Translations under genes and position numbers: made by a program | Part shown: piece after piece, positions 10,679 through 24,649 of the stretch | Layout: each line of letters opens with the position of its first letter | How positions within the stretch are numbered: position 1 is the stretch's first letter | The notes under the pieces: generated by a model | Database searches by the model: none | Told to the model about the DNA's origin: nothing | The model's input: only the letters and a program-made list of their open reading frames with translations | From: Drosophila pseudoobscura | Taxonomy: Eukaryota; Arthropoda; Insecta; Diptera; Drosophilidae | NCBI RefSeq assembly: GCF_009870125.1 | Contig: NC_046683.1 | Coordinates: 7,936,001 to 8,000,000 of the forward strand | Length of the DNA: 64,000 bases | Reading direction: 5' to 3'

Positions 10679-13120
10679 AGAGAGAGGAGGAAAGCCTTAT
10701 CACTGTCTGATGCATTTAAAGATTACTTGGAACGGGCACGAGCCTCTCTGATAAGGCTGATAGGGCTGGACAGGGTTAAAAGGTATTAAAGGCTAAGGCA
10801 AGTAAGTGTTAAGCGGTGCCAAGTGGTGTCAATGGAAGGGGTTACTGGAATGATGGGCAGTCAGATAAGTGATTAGACGTTCAGATTGGGAATACTGATT
10901 GAGCGGGGGGGCCTGGCAAAAGGCAAATTTATACAGATTTCCTATTATACTCCGTATAATAATTATAATAATTTAAAAGTGATATTTTAACATAAAAAAG
11001 GTATATATAATACATACACAAGTAAATATATTATATGAAATTCAAATAATATATGTTTTTCATACGTCATGGTATCATTTTATAGGCCTTGATCACGCCC
11101 CAACAGTTTTCGCCTCTAGTGCGTCAGTCGACAACCGGACGGACTACCATTTATCACAGAACACAACAATAAAAATACAAACGCAAAAACCAAAAATTAT
11201 TTTGAACATTTTAAAAATGCTTTGACAGATTGTTGTTGTCGGAATTTTCGCGTTAATTTCGCCTCAATTTTACAAAAAATGCTTTTGTATATTTGTGTGA
11301 AACTAAAAATTGTCTTAAGTGTTTATTTTTAGGGTTTTTATCCGCAAAAAGAAACGACTGTGGCTTCATGGCCGGCAGAGGGGAGAGGGAGGAGCTGAGT
11401 AGCCTCTCAGGCTATGAATCAAAAACAAAATACGCCATAACAAAACAAACCCAACAACAACGGCGGCAAAACACATGCCAAACGAGAGAGGGCCACACAC
11501 CGAAAGAGTAGCGTGCGAAAGAATGATAGCGCTGCAGCGCGCTGGCTGTGTTGAAGGGTGGGCGGAAGAGCGGAGTACAGTTGACAGACAGACAACAAAT
11601 TTGCTCATTTGATCTTCTCTCTCTGTAGCTCACCTTCGGCTGACACTCGTCTCATCATTCTCCCAGTTAGGTGTGCTCATAAGAAGGTAAGGCGATTCCG
11701 CTCTCTCGGGTAATCTAGTTGGTATCCCCATCCCTTTCTCTCTATCGCCCGTTTTGCGTGTGCACACACCTTCTTTGTAATCTACGATGCATACTCCCTG
11801 CTCCTGTTTCATCGGCCTCTGCTGCTGATTTGCCCTCCTCGTGTTCTCGCACTCCTCTGCTTCGCCAACCTTTGTTTTGTTGTTATGCAAATGCCAAACT
11901 GCATTTCAAACGACAGCGAAATGCATTTTTCGAAAGTGTGAAATGGAAATACATACAAAGCGTAAACGAAAATCATGTGAGGTGCCAAGAGCAGCAACAA
12001 CAGCAACAGCTGTACAACTCGCAGCAGCAGCACTGCGCACCCCTCACCCAATCATATGCAAACGCGTGTTGCCTGTGATTGTTGCTGCTCCTCTTCTCGT
12101 TTGTCTTCATTGACAGCACAAGAGACTCAAACAGCTGCAAAGCGATGGGTACAGTGGGCATCGACAGGAAGGAATGGGATTTAATGGGATAATTACAAAA
12201 TCTATTAGAAAATACAATAATACAGGATAATACAAGGAACTGAGTGAAAGAAAATGGTTGATTGCTCCAGAAAGGCAACGATCAAGAAACCTAGAACATG
12301 CATATGTAAGTACAGTCATGGGCATAGAAATATGTTCCTGCTGTCTACGCACACAAAAAATATGTAAGTATGTAAGTATGCCTGATGATCTCCGATAAAC
12401 AACAACGAAACGAAGTACATATAAGCACTCCATTAAATAATAGTTAGTTTACAGCGATTTTTCAAGAAAAAAGCCTTTGTTAGTTTATAATTAAATCTAT
12501 TTTCTATAAGATTAAGCGAAAAAGTCTACAATTTGTCGAAGAGAATAATAAAACCCAGTTTTAAATGAGAACTTTGGTGTTTTTGGATTTTGGCTCGGAT
12601 ATGAGATGATATAGGAGATGTCCATAATCAGTTTTCAGAGGAACCTTTAAAAAAATGGGTACAGATGGAGTAGCGAATGGACTGTGTACGCTCTAATAAC
12701 TATTTGAATATAGGTATGCGCAATACTACTCGTATTATTAGAGTGGTTTGCCGTTCAATAGTTTTTATAGTTTCGTTCGGCTAAGCGATGCTGGAGGTTT
12801 GCCTTCGGAAGCTGTCCGTCCATAAAACTTTCACATGCGGATACATGCCAGCACGAATCGAAAATAACAGCAATCCATCAGACCCAAAACTAGTTTAGAC
12901 ACATGCAATGCATATGCAATTGCAACATCAACAGAAAATTACAGGAAGAAGTGAGTGCTAGTCAGTGACTATTGTTAAGGAGGGAGCGACTGTTAGACTC
13001 AGCCCCAGAGTGGTCACTGTAAATATACAGTCCAAAATACGTACATATTTATAATTATATGTACATACTAGGTGATCCGGCATATACTATATCATCAGTC
13101 ATGGAATCTTTGCGATTATC

Positions 13121-13590
13121 CTACAACATTTGTGCTCGGCCCGGGATTACGTTGGATACGTTGGATACGTTGGGGTACGTTGGATTGTCTTGTCCATCTA
13201 CCTCTTGAAATGACAATGATCCGATGACATTCACCCACAACAGTCGCAGATAAAAGCAATCAGTCTGCCTTGGATTGACTGTATATACACGACACAAACC
13301 ATTTGATATTACCATTACTTGGAACTTCAGAACTTCACCAAAAGCATTCGCACGATTTCCCCATTCCAAAAAAGTTTGTCGAGCTTGGTTTTTGGTGGAT
13401 CTATAACACGATCAAGCGCTGTACCGTCCGTAAAGTATACGCTCTGGCCGTTTTCAAGATGGACAGCTAAATGTATAAATGCTATATCTCGTTCATGAAT
13501 TGGGAAACCGAAAATACGCCAGACAGCTTCATTGGAACTGATATACCGCCCAATTTGGTAATTCGTAATTTCATTATTTTGGTTCACCGG
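13121..13590 (-). mobile_element. Helitron remnant (helicase-like ORF fragment)
   Basis: On the minus strand two abutting frames encode pieces of a Helitron Rep/helicase polyprotein. The first (13330-13587) contains NEAVWRIFGFPIHERD and HLAVHLENGQSVYF; the second (13121-13345) contains YTVNPRQTDCFYLRLL. These strings match the conserved block of Helitron and Helentron proteins just before the PIF1-type helicase. A frameshift near 13335-13345 separates them, so the element is a dead fragment of about 0.47 kb. A 27-bp palindrome (TGAGCCTAATATTT / AATATCAGGCTCA) lies just beyond at about 13613-13639. Termini were not identified. Confidence 0.75.
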
Positions 13591-16500
13591 AGGAGCATTC
13601 GCTTTAGAATGAGCCTAATATTTAATATCAGGCTCATACTTAGATAAAAAGTAGTATGTCACCTTTAGTCTAAAGTATGTAGTCGTCAAAAATAATGATT
13701 ATTATCTTATCCCAAGTATCCCAATCCAAAATAGGTAATTAATCTTCTTTCCAAGCGATACACGTGGTCTGATAACGGAATTTTTTCCCAAATCTTTTGA
13801 CAATATCCATTCAATTATAACTCAATTAACATGGAAGAGCTAACAATAGTTAAGAATGTGTTGAGCAAAGCCATAAAACAAGTATTGTATTGAATCAGTA
13901 GATCAGTTCTCAATCCATATGGCAGGTTCAAGAGTGGCTTAGAGCCTGTACTAAACTAAACTACAAGATCAAGTTAAGTTTGGCTAATTTCTTAGCTTCT
14001 TGGTAAATTTAAACCTGTTATTTCTTGATAAATGCCCTATGTGCAATACGTATCTTTTATATCAAATCTTATCGTCGAGCTAAGCGATAAATCCTTTGAT
14101 TTCCCAGTCACCAGATAAAAGAAATAAAGATTGCTAAATCTTTATTGTATCGGCCTATCTGGTATGTGTTTGATAGACAACAGAATTGCAGGGATAAGGT
14201 GAGGTATGATAAGAGATATTTAAAGACAGATATAATGTATTCTAGATATCTTAAGGTAAAGATACGATTAGATGCGATACTTAAGTTTTGATGCCGATAA
14301 ATCAACAAATGCTGATAGAGCTATAGGTGCAAGTGCACGTAGTGCAACAATGAAATGGCCCATACTTAGAAGGTGAATCAGAGAAGGTGACCTAGATCTG
14401 GACATGAAAAACACACTCTCAATTACTCAGCCACACTGGGAGAGGACGTGGAGGGTAAGCCACGGGAAATGCTATTCTTTACTTTTGTTTGCTTTAGTAA
14501 TGATCTGACCGCTCCGGTTTTGGATAGTCTTTATGGCACTTTAAACAGGTGGATATCAATAAAGATCTAGCTGAGATATTATCGTTTATCAAGGCGGACG
14601 GACATGGATATATCGACTTGTCTATGGATGCTACGCTTCTTTTTGCCTGTTGCATACATCCTCACGATTTCAATATACCCTAGTAAACTTCGAGTACCGG
14701 GGTATAAAAGCGAATACCGTTTCAATCGTTTCCTAGCCAAAAAAAAGCCACAATACTGCCAATCAAAAAAATATCCACAGGTGGCTGCAGTCATTTCCTT
14801 CAACGATCTCGTTTTTTGTTTTGTTGGATTGTCGTCTGCCACCATTTTTTTATAACATTTTTGTTGCTGTTTTTGCTTTATTTCTGCACTAAATACAATA
14901 CATATTTGTCGAGTTTTTTTTTATTGTCAAATTATTGCTTTGGCTGAGTTTTTGTTGGGTAGCCGCCTTTTGTAGAGTTTTAATGGAGAAGGCAGGCGGG
15001 CCGGCTATCAACGTCCGCTTTGATCGTGTACTACGCCTTGGAGCTTTCAACGAACAATTTGTTGCGAAATTAGTTTAATTATATTTCAATTAAAGCACAA
15101 ACAAAGCAAACCGAGCTCCAAAAACCCCCAACAGAATTGAGTAATTAAAACGGTTGGGAAAGTACATAGTAAGTATAGTAGAGGTATGTGCAAAAATTCG
15201 TCATGGAGATGATCTAATTGGAAAAGAGATGGAGATTGTACTGGTACTCGTGCAACAAATAAAATGGTTATATGGTTCACCCTTTGACATCCTATTCACA
15301 TCATTACTCGATTTCGATCCATTATATATTCTCTGACAGAATATATTGCTTGGTTTTCAAGCGATAATATATACCTTATCGCCCCAACAATTCCACCCAA
15401 ACCTTATTGGCTTTTTTTGGTTTTCTTTGTTCTCAATTTCTACCGAATATCTTACGAGTGTTTGCCACTCAATCATTGTAGAAATTCAGCTTAGATAATC
15501 TCTATTCTCCAAAGCGTTCTATGTACTAAGGGTACTCAAGTGAAAAAGTGTGAAAGATATTCTTGGTTCCATTCAATAGAATTATTCAAATTTCGCTTTT
15601 ATTAGTTTTAATCGGACACAAATGTAATATTATTCTTTCTCCGTTTTCATCATCCGTCTGAGATGATCTTGTGATATGCTTTCCCAAGTTAAGGAAAGCA
15701 TTCCAGACATCAGTCGTACTGAAATTACCTAACGAGAATTGCCGTTGATGTAAAGTCTAATAAACAATAATTATTAATAGTAAGATTTTCAAAAAACAGA
15801 CGGCAATATACGATCGACAATAATTACGAAAAATAATTAAAAACGGGGATATGGCGTGAATGCCCTGAGGCCTGTAATTAATAATTATTAATTATAATGA
15901 GAAAACTAGAGGACGGTATTGCGCAATGCCGTAGCAATCAGAATCTGGTGTGGATGTCAAGGGCCCAACTGCTTTCAAGGTTCCATCTAAAGGCTGATAT
16001 TGCGACTACAGATCTTACAACGGTCAGGGCCACTCGCTCGCTCTGGCACGGCACTAAGTGAGACAATTGTGTGGTTATGCAAGAGATAGATTGAATCGAA
16101 TTGAATTGTGTATTTGAATGAAATGTGAATGAAAGTGCGACGACTCTGTTTGTCTCGTCTCTAATCGCTTAACAAGCCAAATGCAAAACAATTGAGCGGT
16201 GCGAACCGCCATAAACCGCTTTCAAAGCGGTACGAGTACATATTTTATTTTGGAGCTCCCAAGCCCCCCTCTCCCAAAGGCGAGCCGAGTCCCCCCAATT
16301 AACGGAATGGAAGATGTGCTCTACTTGAAGAAATTGCCTGCCCTGCCATACAAATTTATTAGATCAAATTGACAGACAGTCCCGAGACTTTAGTTAAAAT
16401 TTGTTTGGGTAACAAACCGATCTTCCGAATGGAAATTTGCGGAACTTTCCTATAAACAAATGGACACATTTTTTATGAATTACCCGAACAGATAGTCATA

Positions 16501-19500
16501 ATATAGGCAATATTATTCGGAAAAAGAGGAGAAATTTGATGTTATACAATTTTGAGATGACTATTCAGGTAGGCTCCCTCCGGTTTTTGACTTACTTTTG
16601 TTCCGTTTTCGTTTATAGGTGCTCCTGTTTTCACACATTATTCTCCTAAACGATTGCTTCGATACCAAAATCGATCTGTGTCACAAAAACGCAATTCCTG
16701 AGTAATTATTTCCGAACCAAATTTAAGGTTGGATAAAAAAAATTATTTAAAAAGAAGGCACAAGATTAATTTGCTTGGGCATGGTTGCAAATTTATGTTA
16801 ATGCATCAATAAGTCATCTATTTTTTTCCTTTTTGCAACTAGGATTGTTTTCTTCGTTCGTGCGTTTTTCGAAAACGGGAGCATAAATTTTGCGTTTTGA
16901 AAATTGAATCGGAATATTGTGTGCCTAATGCTTAATGCTGGCTATGGATAATATCGAATGGAATGGATCGAGCCTTGATACTGAACCGCCGCAGATCAAT
17001 ATTTGCCAGCCTATTCGAATTGCATATGGAATTGAGTGCGGCCCGAGGGTCCGTGGGGTGTACTCGTAAATTAAACACCTTTCTGTGTGGCTATAAATAA
17101 TAACAGAAACGAAAAACAAACACACAAAACCAAAACTGAAAACAAAAACAAATAAGCAAACGTAAACGTAAACAGCGAACAACAACAACAAGTACAACTG
17201 GAGACACACACTACGCGGCTGATAGCCACAAAAAATGTCGGGCAGACAACATGGAATAGATCACGTTTCTGCATTTCTCGTATGGGCCCCTGCCCCTGCA
17301 CCCTACACCGCCACACACAAGGCACATGGGTTGCGGGCAAAGCGGAATAAAAGCTTATGTAAGCTATTCACATGGAGTAGCATTTGGTCCCCATAGCATC
17401 CCCAGCAAAAGTGCTGAAGTGGAGAATTTTTCCGGGAGTTCATATTACGCCACAGCACGTTGGGTCAAAAGTATCGCGAAATTCTTCATTTGATGCTTTT
17501 GATTCTAATTCGAGTTTCGAATAAAGTTTGGAATCGGTAAAGGTGCCATTCCAACTCCATTCCTGACCATTTATTGTATGGTATATATATGGGCAGGTGA
17601 TTCAAGAGTCGACTAGCACCCATGGGAGAACTTTGAATTGCAGTCAGAGTCAGCCCACACTGTCCATAGGTTGTCCACAGACAGAGAGTCCATTCATTCA
17701 GCGAAAACTGTGTGTCATTTAGCAACTATTCAGCCAACCATTTGCCATATACGATAATTACCTGCAGCGAAAACAGAAAAATATAAACAAAAGAAATGCG
17801 ATCTCGGTATCGATATGCAACTGCATACATTCATATGTACATATATCGTTTGTCTTCCGCTTCTCAATTGAGCTGCTACGTAGTTTACTGGATTGCATAA
17901 GCTCCAGATGGAATGCAATCCAATCAACCAATACAAATCAATGAGATCGGATCGGATCGAGTGAAGTGAGATTCTAAATATATATGTACATATATACATA
18001 TACTCGGAAATAAATACATACATTTACTGTATTGTATTTTATGTCTCTATTTGTTCGACCGCCTGAAACTGGAAGCCAGAGCATTCGGAGCCCTTGGCTT
18101 GTTGTGAACGCCCGATAAGCGAACCGCTCAAACCTGGATCAAGTGCCAAGGCAAGCATCTATATATGTATATAAATATGTGTACTATGTAGTCAGCTCCA
18201 GTTTGTTACCCCTCCAGTATTCTTCACACCACGCGGTTCTGTACAAGCTAAGCCCAAGCTTAGTAGAGCCCGTAATTTTATACCCTAGAAAATGGTCCTC
18301 TTGTATAATTGTTTAAGAAGTTTTCAGCGCACAGAAGAAAGCACTTTCGACTTATATTCTGATGTTTATTAAGAGATACTTCGATGGTAGATGGGAAAAA
18401 CTAAGAATATTCTTGCTGTTTTTCATGATAAATGGATGTCATGCTTATCTTGAGAATATCAAAGCGACCTAAGTCTTATCGTAGGTATAACTCTCATAGT
18501 AACAGTCGACCCCCAAAACGAGTATTGCCCATGACATTGGATTTATTGGATATGGTAGGAAAACACTGGTGCTCGCAGCTCGCAGCTTTCAGCTTTCAAA
18601 GAGTATCAAAACCTTCGGCCACCTAAGAATTTCATGCTCGTCCCATTCGTTTTTCTATTTTTCCACGATTATAAAAAAATACACATTTTTATGGATGGCC
18701 ATATAGAGACCAGTCGCAATACACAAATTCGGCAATGGAATATTTGCAAATGTTTGTGCCAGATTATACCGTGATGGCGGGAGGAAAATCATTGGGTGGT
18801 CCCATGTCAAGTACTTTCAGGAGTAATTAGAATTGTTCCCGAAACTCAGCATGATAAGCAACACATATCGAACCGAGCAATTGCGCAATTGCCCAAAACT
18901 GAAATGGGACTATGGCGAGGACTGGTATTTACTCGTAAAACCCTTAACTGGCAACGATTTGAATATGAATAATATTCATGCTAAGTACAACACGTTAGAT
19001 CTTTATAGTTTTATAGTTATAGATATATTTATTAGCAGTTTTTTTTTTTTAAGGATTTACCAGTTGGAAGATATCTTTTGAAATAGTGAGATTAAGCCAA
19101 TTAAAAACCATTTAAACAATAATTTCATTCAGAGACCTGAACAGGTGATAAGAATATTTTATTGCCATATACCAAAGGTACACTAACGGTACAGCAGCAT
19201 TCAGAAATGAATGAACTGTATACGATTGATAATCCCCAATAGTTTCCTATTAATTGATAGAGTTTCGGAACCTTTGAACGGCAACTAAAATCTACTACTT
19301 ACTGGTATGTACAGTTGTAAAAGATTCTAGTACCTACAAACATACTATATATGATTATACCTATAATCGTATGGTTATTCTTGAGCAAAGGAAGGTGATT
19401 CATACTGATGTTAGAAGAGCTTCACAAAAGTAGTGCAGCTAACAATGAATATTATTTACTCTATCTCTGATGGACAGGGGATTTTACTCGAATTTATTGG

Positions 19501-20771
19501 AAGTGAGGAAGATTTATAATTATGTAAGGAACAAATCGAATAGTGACCTATAGAAAGATGAACTTTTCACACAAAATAATATTGTAATTTGAACAAACTA
19601 GCTAACTTAGATATCATTTAAGTGAAATATTATTACGTTTCCGAAAATATCTAAATTCTGTTCTGTAAACAACAAAACGATCAGGCGGATTGATTAAGTC
19701 AATCAACCCCAATCAGTTTTGTTTTTAATACGAATCTGATAAATGAAAGCGAAAGTGCTAGGTCCAGAGAAGGTCATTGATAAGCGTTCACCTGAAACGT
19801 ACCCGGACGTGCGTTACTACAAGTGCAAACCATATGTAGGGAGTAATTAATTCATGTTTTTGAATACCATACCTTTTTTATACGTTACTATCTACTGCTC
19901 CCTCTCTCTCTCTCTGTTGTAGTCTAAGGCTGTTTCACTCTATCGCTGAGTGGATTGTTATTTTTGGTATGAAATTAATAAATCCCCCACCCAGTCAATA
20001 GAGCGAGGGGGTGGCAAACGTTATTGTTTCGATCGATTGGTCCGAACAAAAAAAAAAAAACGGAAAACCATTCATTCAAGTGGTTCCTCCGGCTGGGGGG
20101 GCTTATCTAATGGACTTTTGGTACTTTTCAGTGGATGGGTATCGGACCGGTCGGTGGGGGGGGAGGGTATCGAATTATCGCTCGAATGACATAAATCCAT
20201 CGATCGATTGTGGAGAACTTTCCCTATCGAAGGAATTTGGTGGTGCCCACGATAAGAAGGCCGGGAAAAGGTCGTCTAAATGGGGACCATTTTATTGGGG
20301 GCCAGTGCAGAATGCGCTAAATGCGATCGGCTCGGATCGATAGCTGATGAGAGCCTGGATAACCTTGAAACGAAATTGTTTTCCCGCAAGGCCGAATATC
20401 GCACATACATACATATATCATACATTTTCTGCGTCCCACGTGTGTGTTCAAGGGCCAAGGGTTGGCCCGACCGGACCCCCAATCGATATCCATGACCGTT
20501 AATGAATGACTGGAATGTGTGGCTCTCCACTTAAAATTCAGATACAGTGACGGAGGGAGAGAGAGAGCAAGAGAAGCAGGGGATACGCAACCACAGCAAT
20601 TTGTTTCTGATGGATAATCGATGCGAATTGTTTAAATATTTAAGACATAACCGAGTAGGGCAAGCTCAAACACGCCCACGCTCGGTCAGCTTTTGCGGGT
20701 GCTGCATGAGGCGAGTGTGAGAGAGAGGGAGAGGAGTGGAGTGGAGTGGAGTACTAAACTGTGTCAGTCTG

Positions 20772-20802
<31 letters not shown>

Positions 20803-22439
20803 ATCAGGCATAGTATAAAAGAAATGCTCATACCCTATCTGGTGGACCTCGCAAAATCCTCCCGCAAAAAAAAACAAAAAACGTGGGAGTGATGGCGAAA
20901 AGGAAAAAAAGAACTTGGGACCGCTCTGCAGGGTGCTGTGACGTGGGCGAAGCAAGCTCCTCGTCTGATTACGATTGTGTAATCTAATGGGAGAGTACCC
21001 ATGGAGCTTTCGAGTACAGGGCATGCAAACATACATATGTACATATGACAGAGTATGGTAATCATGGGTACCAACCTTAGCGGCGGTGAACTTATCAAAG
21101 TCATGCGTACGAAATTGCTGTAAAAAGCTACGGCTGGGTTTTTGCTGTTCGCTTGGGTTTGAGTTTGAGCTTCTAGTTTGCTTGTTCCGTATTTGAGTCG
21201 GGCCATGAATGCCCTTGAGTTTGTCCTTTTTGGGCAGCGGATAGCGGCAGAGGCTGGCGCAGACGCCGCCACATTCACAGTTGTAGCAGCGACAACAGCG
21301 CATAACGCTTCGCTTGTTAACTGGTTTCGCTTTGAAGCCTGGTATAACAGTTTTTCCGTAGCAGCAGCATTAGTGTAGCGGGAGAGAGAGCCGCAAAGAG
21401 CGACAGCGACGAGCGTAGGAGGCTCGTCACCGGCGTGCGCATATCTCACCCAGCTACACATACATACATATGTATGTACGTACATATATATGCGCGCATG
21501 TAAGAGCTTGGCAGTATCGGGGTATGTGTGTGGGTAGGTTGCACGTGCTTTCATTGAAAGCGACCACCATGACCACCCCACCACGGGAACCAGTGGCTAC
21601 CAGTTCAAAGGATGATGCAAGCTCCTGCCTCAGTGGCGTTATTCTATTAATAGCCGTCAATTTTAGACGCATGCGCCGACAAGGGTGTCCTGTGTCCTGT
21701 CAAAAGGTTAATTTAAGGTGAAACCACATGTCAGTCCAAAGCAGACCGTCGCCACAGGTTGCTAGCCAAACATTTGTACATCTGTATATAATACAAGCAA
21801 TGAAAGTGGTTTCCGTTGCTGGAATATGATGGCATCCATACAAATGGCGGTTTTATTAATAGGCTGCCACTACGTTAAAACAAAGTTCAAAATTTTCCAC
21901 AACGTGCTGCCATACTGGTAAAAAAAGATAAGCAATTTTAGTCAAAGAAAAGTGAATTTTCTTTGTGACTTTCCATCACCTATATATATATATCCTATGT
22001 CCACCTATATATCCTATAAATTAGTTCCAGAGATTTTCTTATAGTATTTTTTGGTACATACCGATAGATTGTGAACGTCTGGCAGCGCTTCCAGTCTCCC
22101 AAAAGATATATTGGTAAATAATGCAATACATACAAATTTACGCAGTTAATATATATATATATTATATATATATGTTATATATTTGATTGCAAATATGGGA
22201 AGCGTGAAAAAAATCGTTCAGTAGTGAGACCGTACAGCCTCTGTGAGGGTAAAATACCAAAATACCAACGCGGCTACCAATTTGAAAATGGTATATTTCT
22301 GAGGATATTTGATCGATTTGAAATGAGTCGTATCTTGAGTGGGCCATAAATGGGCTATGTTTTAGTCAAAATAAGGTACATAAAGTACTTAAAAGTAGTT
22401 GATTTTGTAGAAAAAGGATTCTGAAATGGGATAAAATTA
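13591..22439. other. Gene-poor intergenic DNA
   Basis: Nearly 9 kb of AT-rich DNA without a supported gene. Contents seen: a CA dinucleotide array (20772-20797), GAGA-rich tracts near 20550 and 20725, and TATATG/ACATAT repeats. Around 22017-22310 there are GGTATATTT and TACCAA words like those in the neighbouring promoter module. Open frames up to 249 codons near 20.8-21.6 kb are antisense low-complexity reads with no recognisable domain. Confidence 0.4.
20772..20797. repeat. (AC)13 microsatellite
   Basis: Thirteen AC dinucleotides in a row, read directly. Confidence 0.9.
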
Positions 22440-22590
22440 AGTGGGCAATGCTGACCATTATATATAGCTAGTAATATTCGATGGAATATCAAAATTGAGG
22501 AATATGTATAATAGAACTTGAATTCGTCAGTATATTTACGGTATATTTCTGAGGGTCGGACAGTATATTTTAACGGTCTCACTGGAAAAA
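22440..22590 (+). promoter_or_regulatory. Housekeeping-type promoter module, copy 2 (Chchd2)
   Basis: Contains TCAGTATATTTACGGTATAT (Motif 6-like words), then CAGTATATTTTAACGG and a diverged Motif 1 (GGTCTCACTGG). About 140 bp match the minus strand of 362-510, including the flanking TAGCTAGTAATATTC and AGAACTTGAATTCGTCAG. It ends about 145 bp before the Chchd2 ATG, which fits a core promoter with a short leader. Confidence 0.65.
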
Positions 22591-22732
22591 GCAGGCCGAA
22601 GTTTCTCGTCGAATTGGAATTTCATATAAGAATTTCAGACAAAACGTAAACAGCAACAGCAACAGTCAGTGAATTTTTCGCGAGAGAAAACTTTTTAAAT
22701 TTGAAATAAACAACACAACCAAATCAAGCAAA

Positions 22733-23507
22733 ATGGTTCGCCGTGGACGTTCAGCCAGCCCCCCACCATCCGCCAGACGGTAAGTGGTTGAAGAAAATAC
22801 ATATTCTTTGGACAAAGAAACGCCACAATTTGCAGCGTTGTGCGAGCAAAATGGCCAAGGGAAGAGGAAGCTTCATAGTTTCATAACCAGAGCAGATTTT
22901 GATCTTCTTCTTATCGCCAGTCGGCTTCTGGAACTTCCCTTGGACCGAAGAAATGGGCTAAGGTTACGTAACCTAAAAAAAGAAGGGCACAAAGAGAATG
23001 AGATGTTTCCGTGCAAAGTCCACACAATAACAAAACTAATTGTGTTTTTTGTTTTTATATCCCAATAGCTCTGCTCCAGCACCCGCTCGCGCTGCCGCCC
23101 CAGTGCCGGCACGTGCTGCCGCCCCACCACCGCCGCCAGCACCCATGGCCGCGCCACCAAGCGCCGTCGGAATGCCGGCCCCCCAGCAGCCTTCGATGTT
23201 CCAGCAAATGGCCGCCACCGCTGGCGGTGTTGCAATTGGCTCCGCCATCGGTCACACCGTGGGCCACGGTCTCACATCCATGTTCAGCGGCTCTGGCGAC
23301 AAGGAAGCAGCGGCCCCAGCACCGGCTGCCGCGGCGCCCCCGCAACAACAGCAGCAGTACTACGCTCAGCCCAACGAACCCCAGGGTGCTTGTGCCTGGG
23401 AGATGAAACAGTTCATCCAGTGCGCCCAGGGCCAGGCGGATCTGACACTCTGCGAGGGATTCAATGAGGCGCTGAGGCAGTGCAAGTCTCAGAATCACAT
23501 GCAGTAG
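22733..23507 (+). CDS. Chchd2: CHCHD2-type twin-CX9C mitochondrial protein
   Basis: Two exons: 22733-22779 and 23069-23507, with an intron GTAAGT...AATAG that joins a split Arg codon. The spliced product is 161 aa and starts [16 protein letters not shown]. An Ala/Pro-rich N-terminal half is followed by a hydrophobic glycine-rich segment ([20 protein letters not shown]). The C-terminal CHCH domain has two CX9C motifs, [11 protein letters not shown] and [11 protein letters not shown], which form disulfides after import into the intermembrane space. The family supports respiratory chain function and cristae organisation and also acts in stress signalling. Length and both motifs are normal for the family. 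A 3' UTR with CAACAACAA repeats and AATAAA near 23736 follows. Confidence 0.92.
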
Positions 23508-24458
23508 ATGTGCTGGAAGACAACACAACAACAACAACAACAACACAACAGCATACTTGAGAGAAGACCCTCGTACACACCGTCACCTACGTCACCAACA
23601 TCGACAGACATCAATAGTCGTAATATGTTGAGCTAAAGTTGTTGTTGTAGTTTTTTTTTCGTTAGTTTTAATTGTTTAGCCCGAGAATCCAGAAAAAGGA
23701 GGAAAATTGTTTAACTGTAGTGCAAAATATTGTTCAATAAAAACCCCATCGGCAGCCCCATCGCTGCCGATCCAAAAAATACGAAAATTGTGTTCTTTGT
23801 CTTCTTTTGGGTGGATTATGAAAAATGGATCAATGCTGCACATTTTGCACTCAATTGTGAAATAGGATGGGAATTGACGAAAAAAAAAAAATAAAGTGTG
23901 TCGTTTGACAATGCGCATCTAAAAATATATTGGTTTACTCAAGTTTTCCTATTTATTTACCCGATTCCTTGTCACGTGCAAACAATCGTGTTTTCGTTTT
24001 GGTGAAATTTTCTATTGTTCTGGTGAAAATTGTTGACGAGCTCGGCGTCGCAAACCGAAGCGATATTGATAAACATGTTTACGAGCGGAAGTGGAAAATA
24101 TTTATACCTTCGACGTACATACATACGTATGTACATATATAGAGTATATAATGCATTCGTACAGCAGGTGCTGTTGTCTTTAAAAGTACTATGTGCTTGC
24201 AGTGATGCAGACTTTTATTTGGGGCTTTTGTAGGCATCTTTAGGAAGAAAAGCCGCGTCTATTTCGGTCTGTGCCTTTATATGTTTCTATAATAAATTTT
24301 ACCTCAAAATGGTAGCTTCCATTTTCCGTATAGTATTGTATTTGTATTTGGGTAATTACACGCTTCCCTCCCCTGTATGAGGAACAAACAGCTATATGAG
24401 TATCACATGTGTAGCAGAATCACACAGGAAGGTTCCATCTAGACTCTAGAGGTACTAA
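23508..24458. other. Chchd2 3' UTR and intergenic DNA
   Basis: The first about 230 bp are the likely 3' UTR of Chchd2. The rest shows no gene; short frames near 23930-24230 are unrecognised. It ends at the outer edge of the large inverted repeat. Confidence 0.5.
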
Positions 24459-24649
24459 AAGCTTCGGGTTCCAGAGCCACTTGAGCGACGATGTACTGCT
24501 TCTGTACTGTACATTTGTACAAGACCCAATTCAAGATAAATAAATTTATTAGTATGCTAAATTCGATTTCTTTATGACAAACATTTTGGGCCCTGCCAAG
24601 AGCTTAATTACTCGCACATTCGTATACATATTGCTGCAGTGAAGAGCAT

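Larger units (their letters stand above)
8361..13120. other. Gene-poor intergenic DNA
   Basis: About 4.8 kb without a supported gene. It holds an uninterrupted run of 23 G (10656-10678), an imperfect foldback at about 9538-9655, and a CAG/CAA-rich patch near 11990-12045. Short frames such as 10371-10751 are not recognisable and include the G run as poly-Gly. A TCAGTC-type initiator with an A-rich leader near 11100-11200 might be an isolated 5' exon, but no downstream exon was found. Confidence 0.4.

Noticed and set aside
10371-10751. 126-codon frame
   Set aside because: Includes a poly-Gly stretch translated from the G run and has no recognisable motif.
20764-21584. Minus-strand frames of 179 and 249 codons
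   Set aside because: Low-complexity reads across CA and ACATAC repeats with no recognisable domain, splice pattern or promoter.
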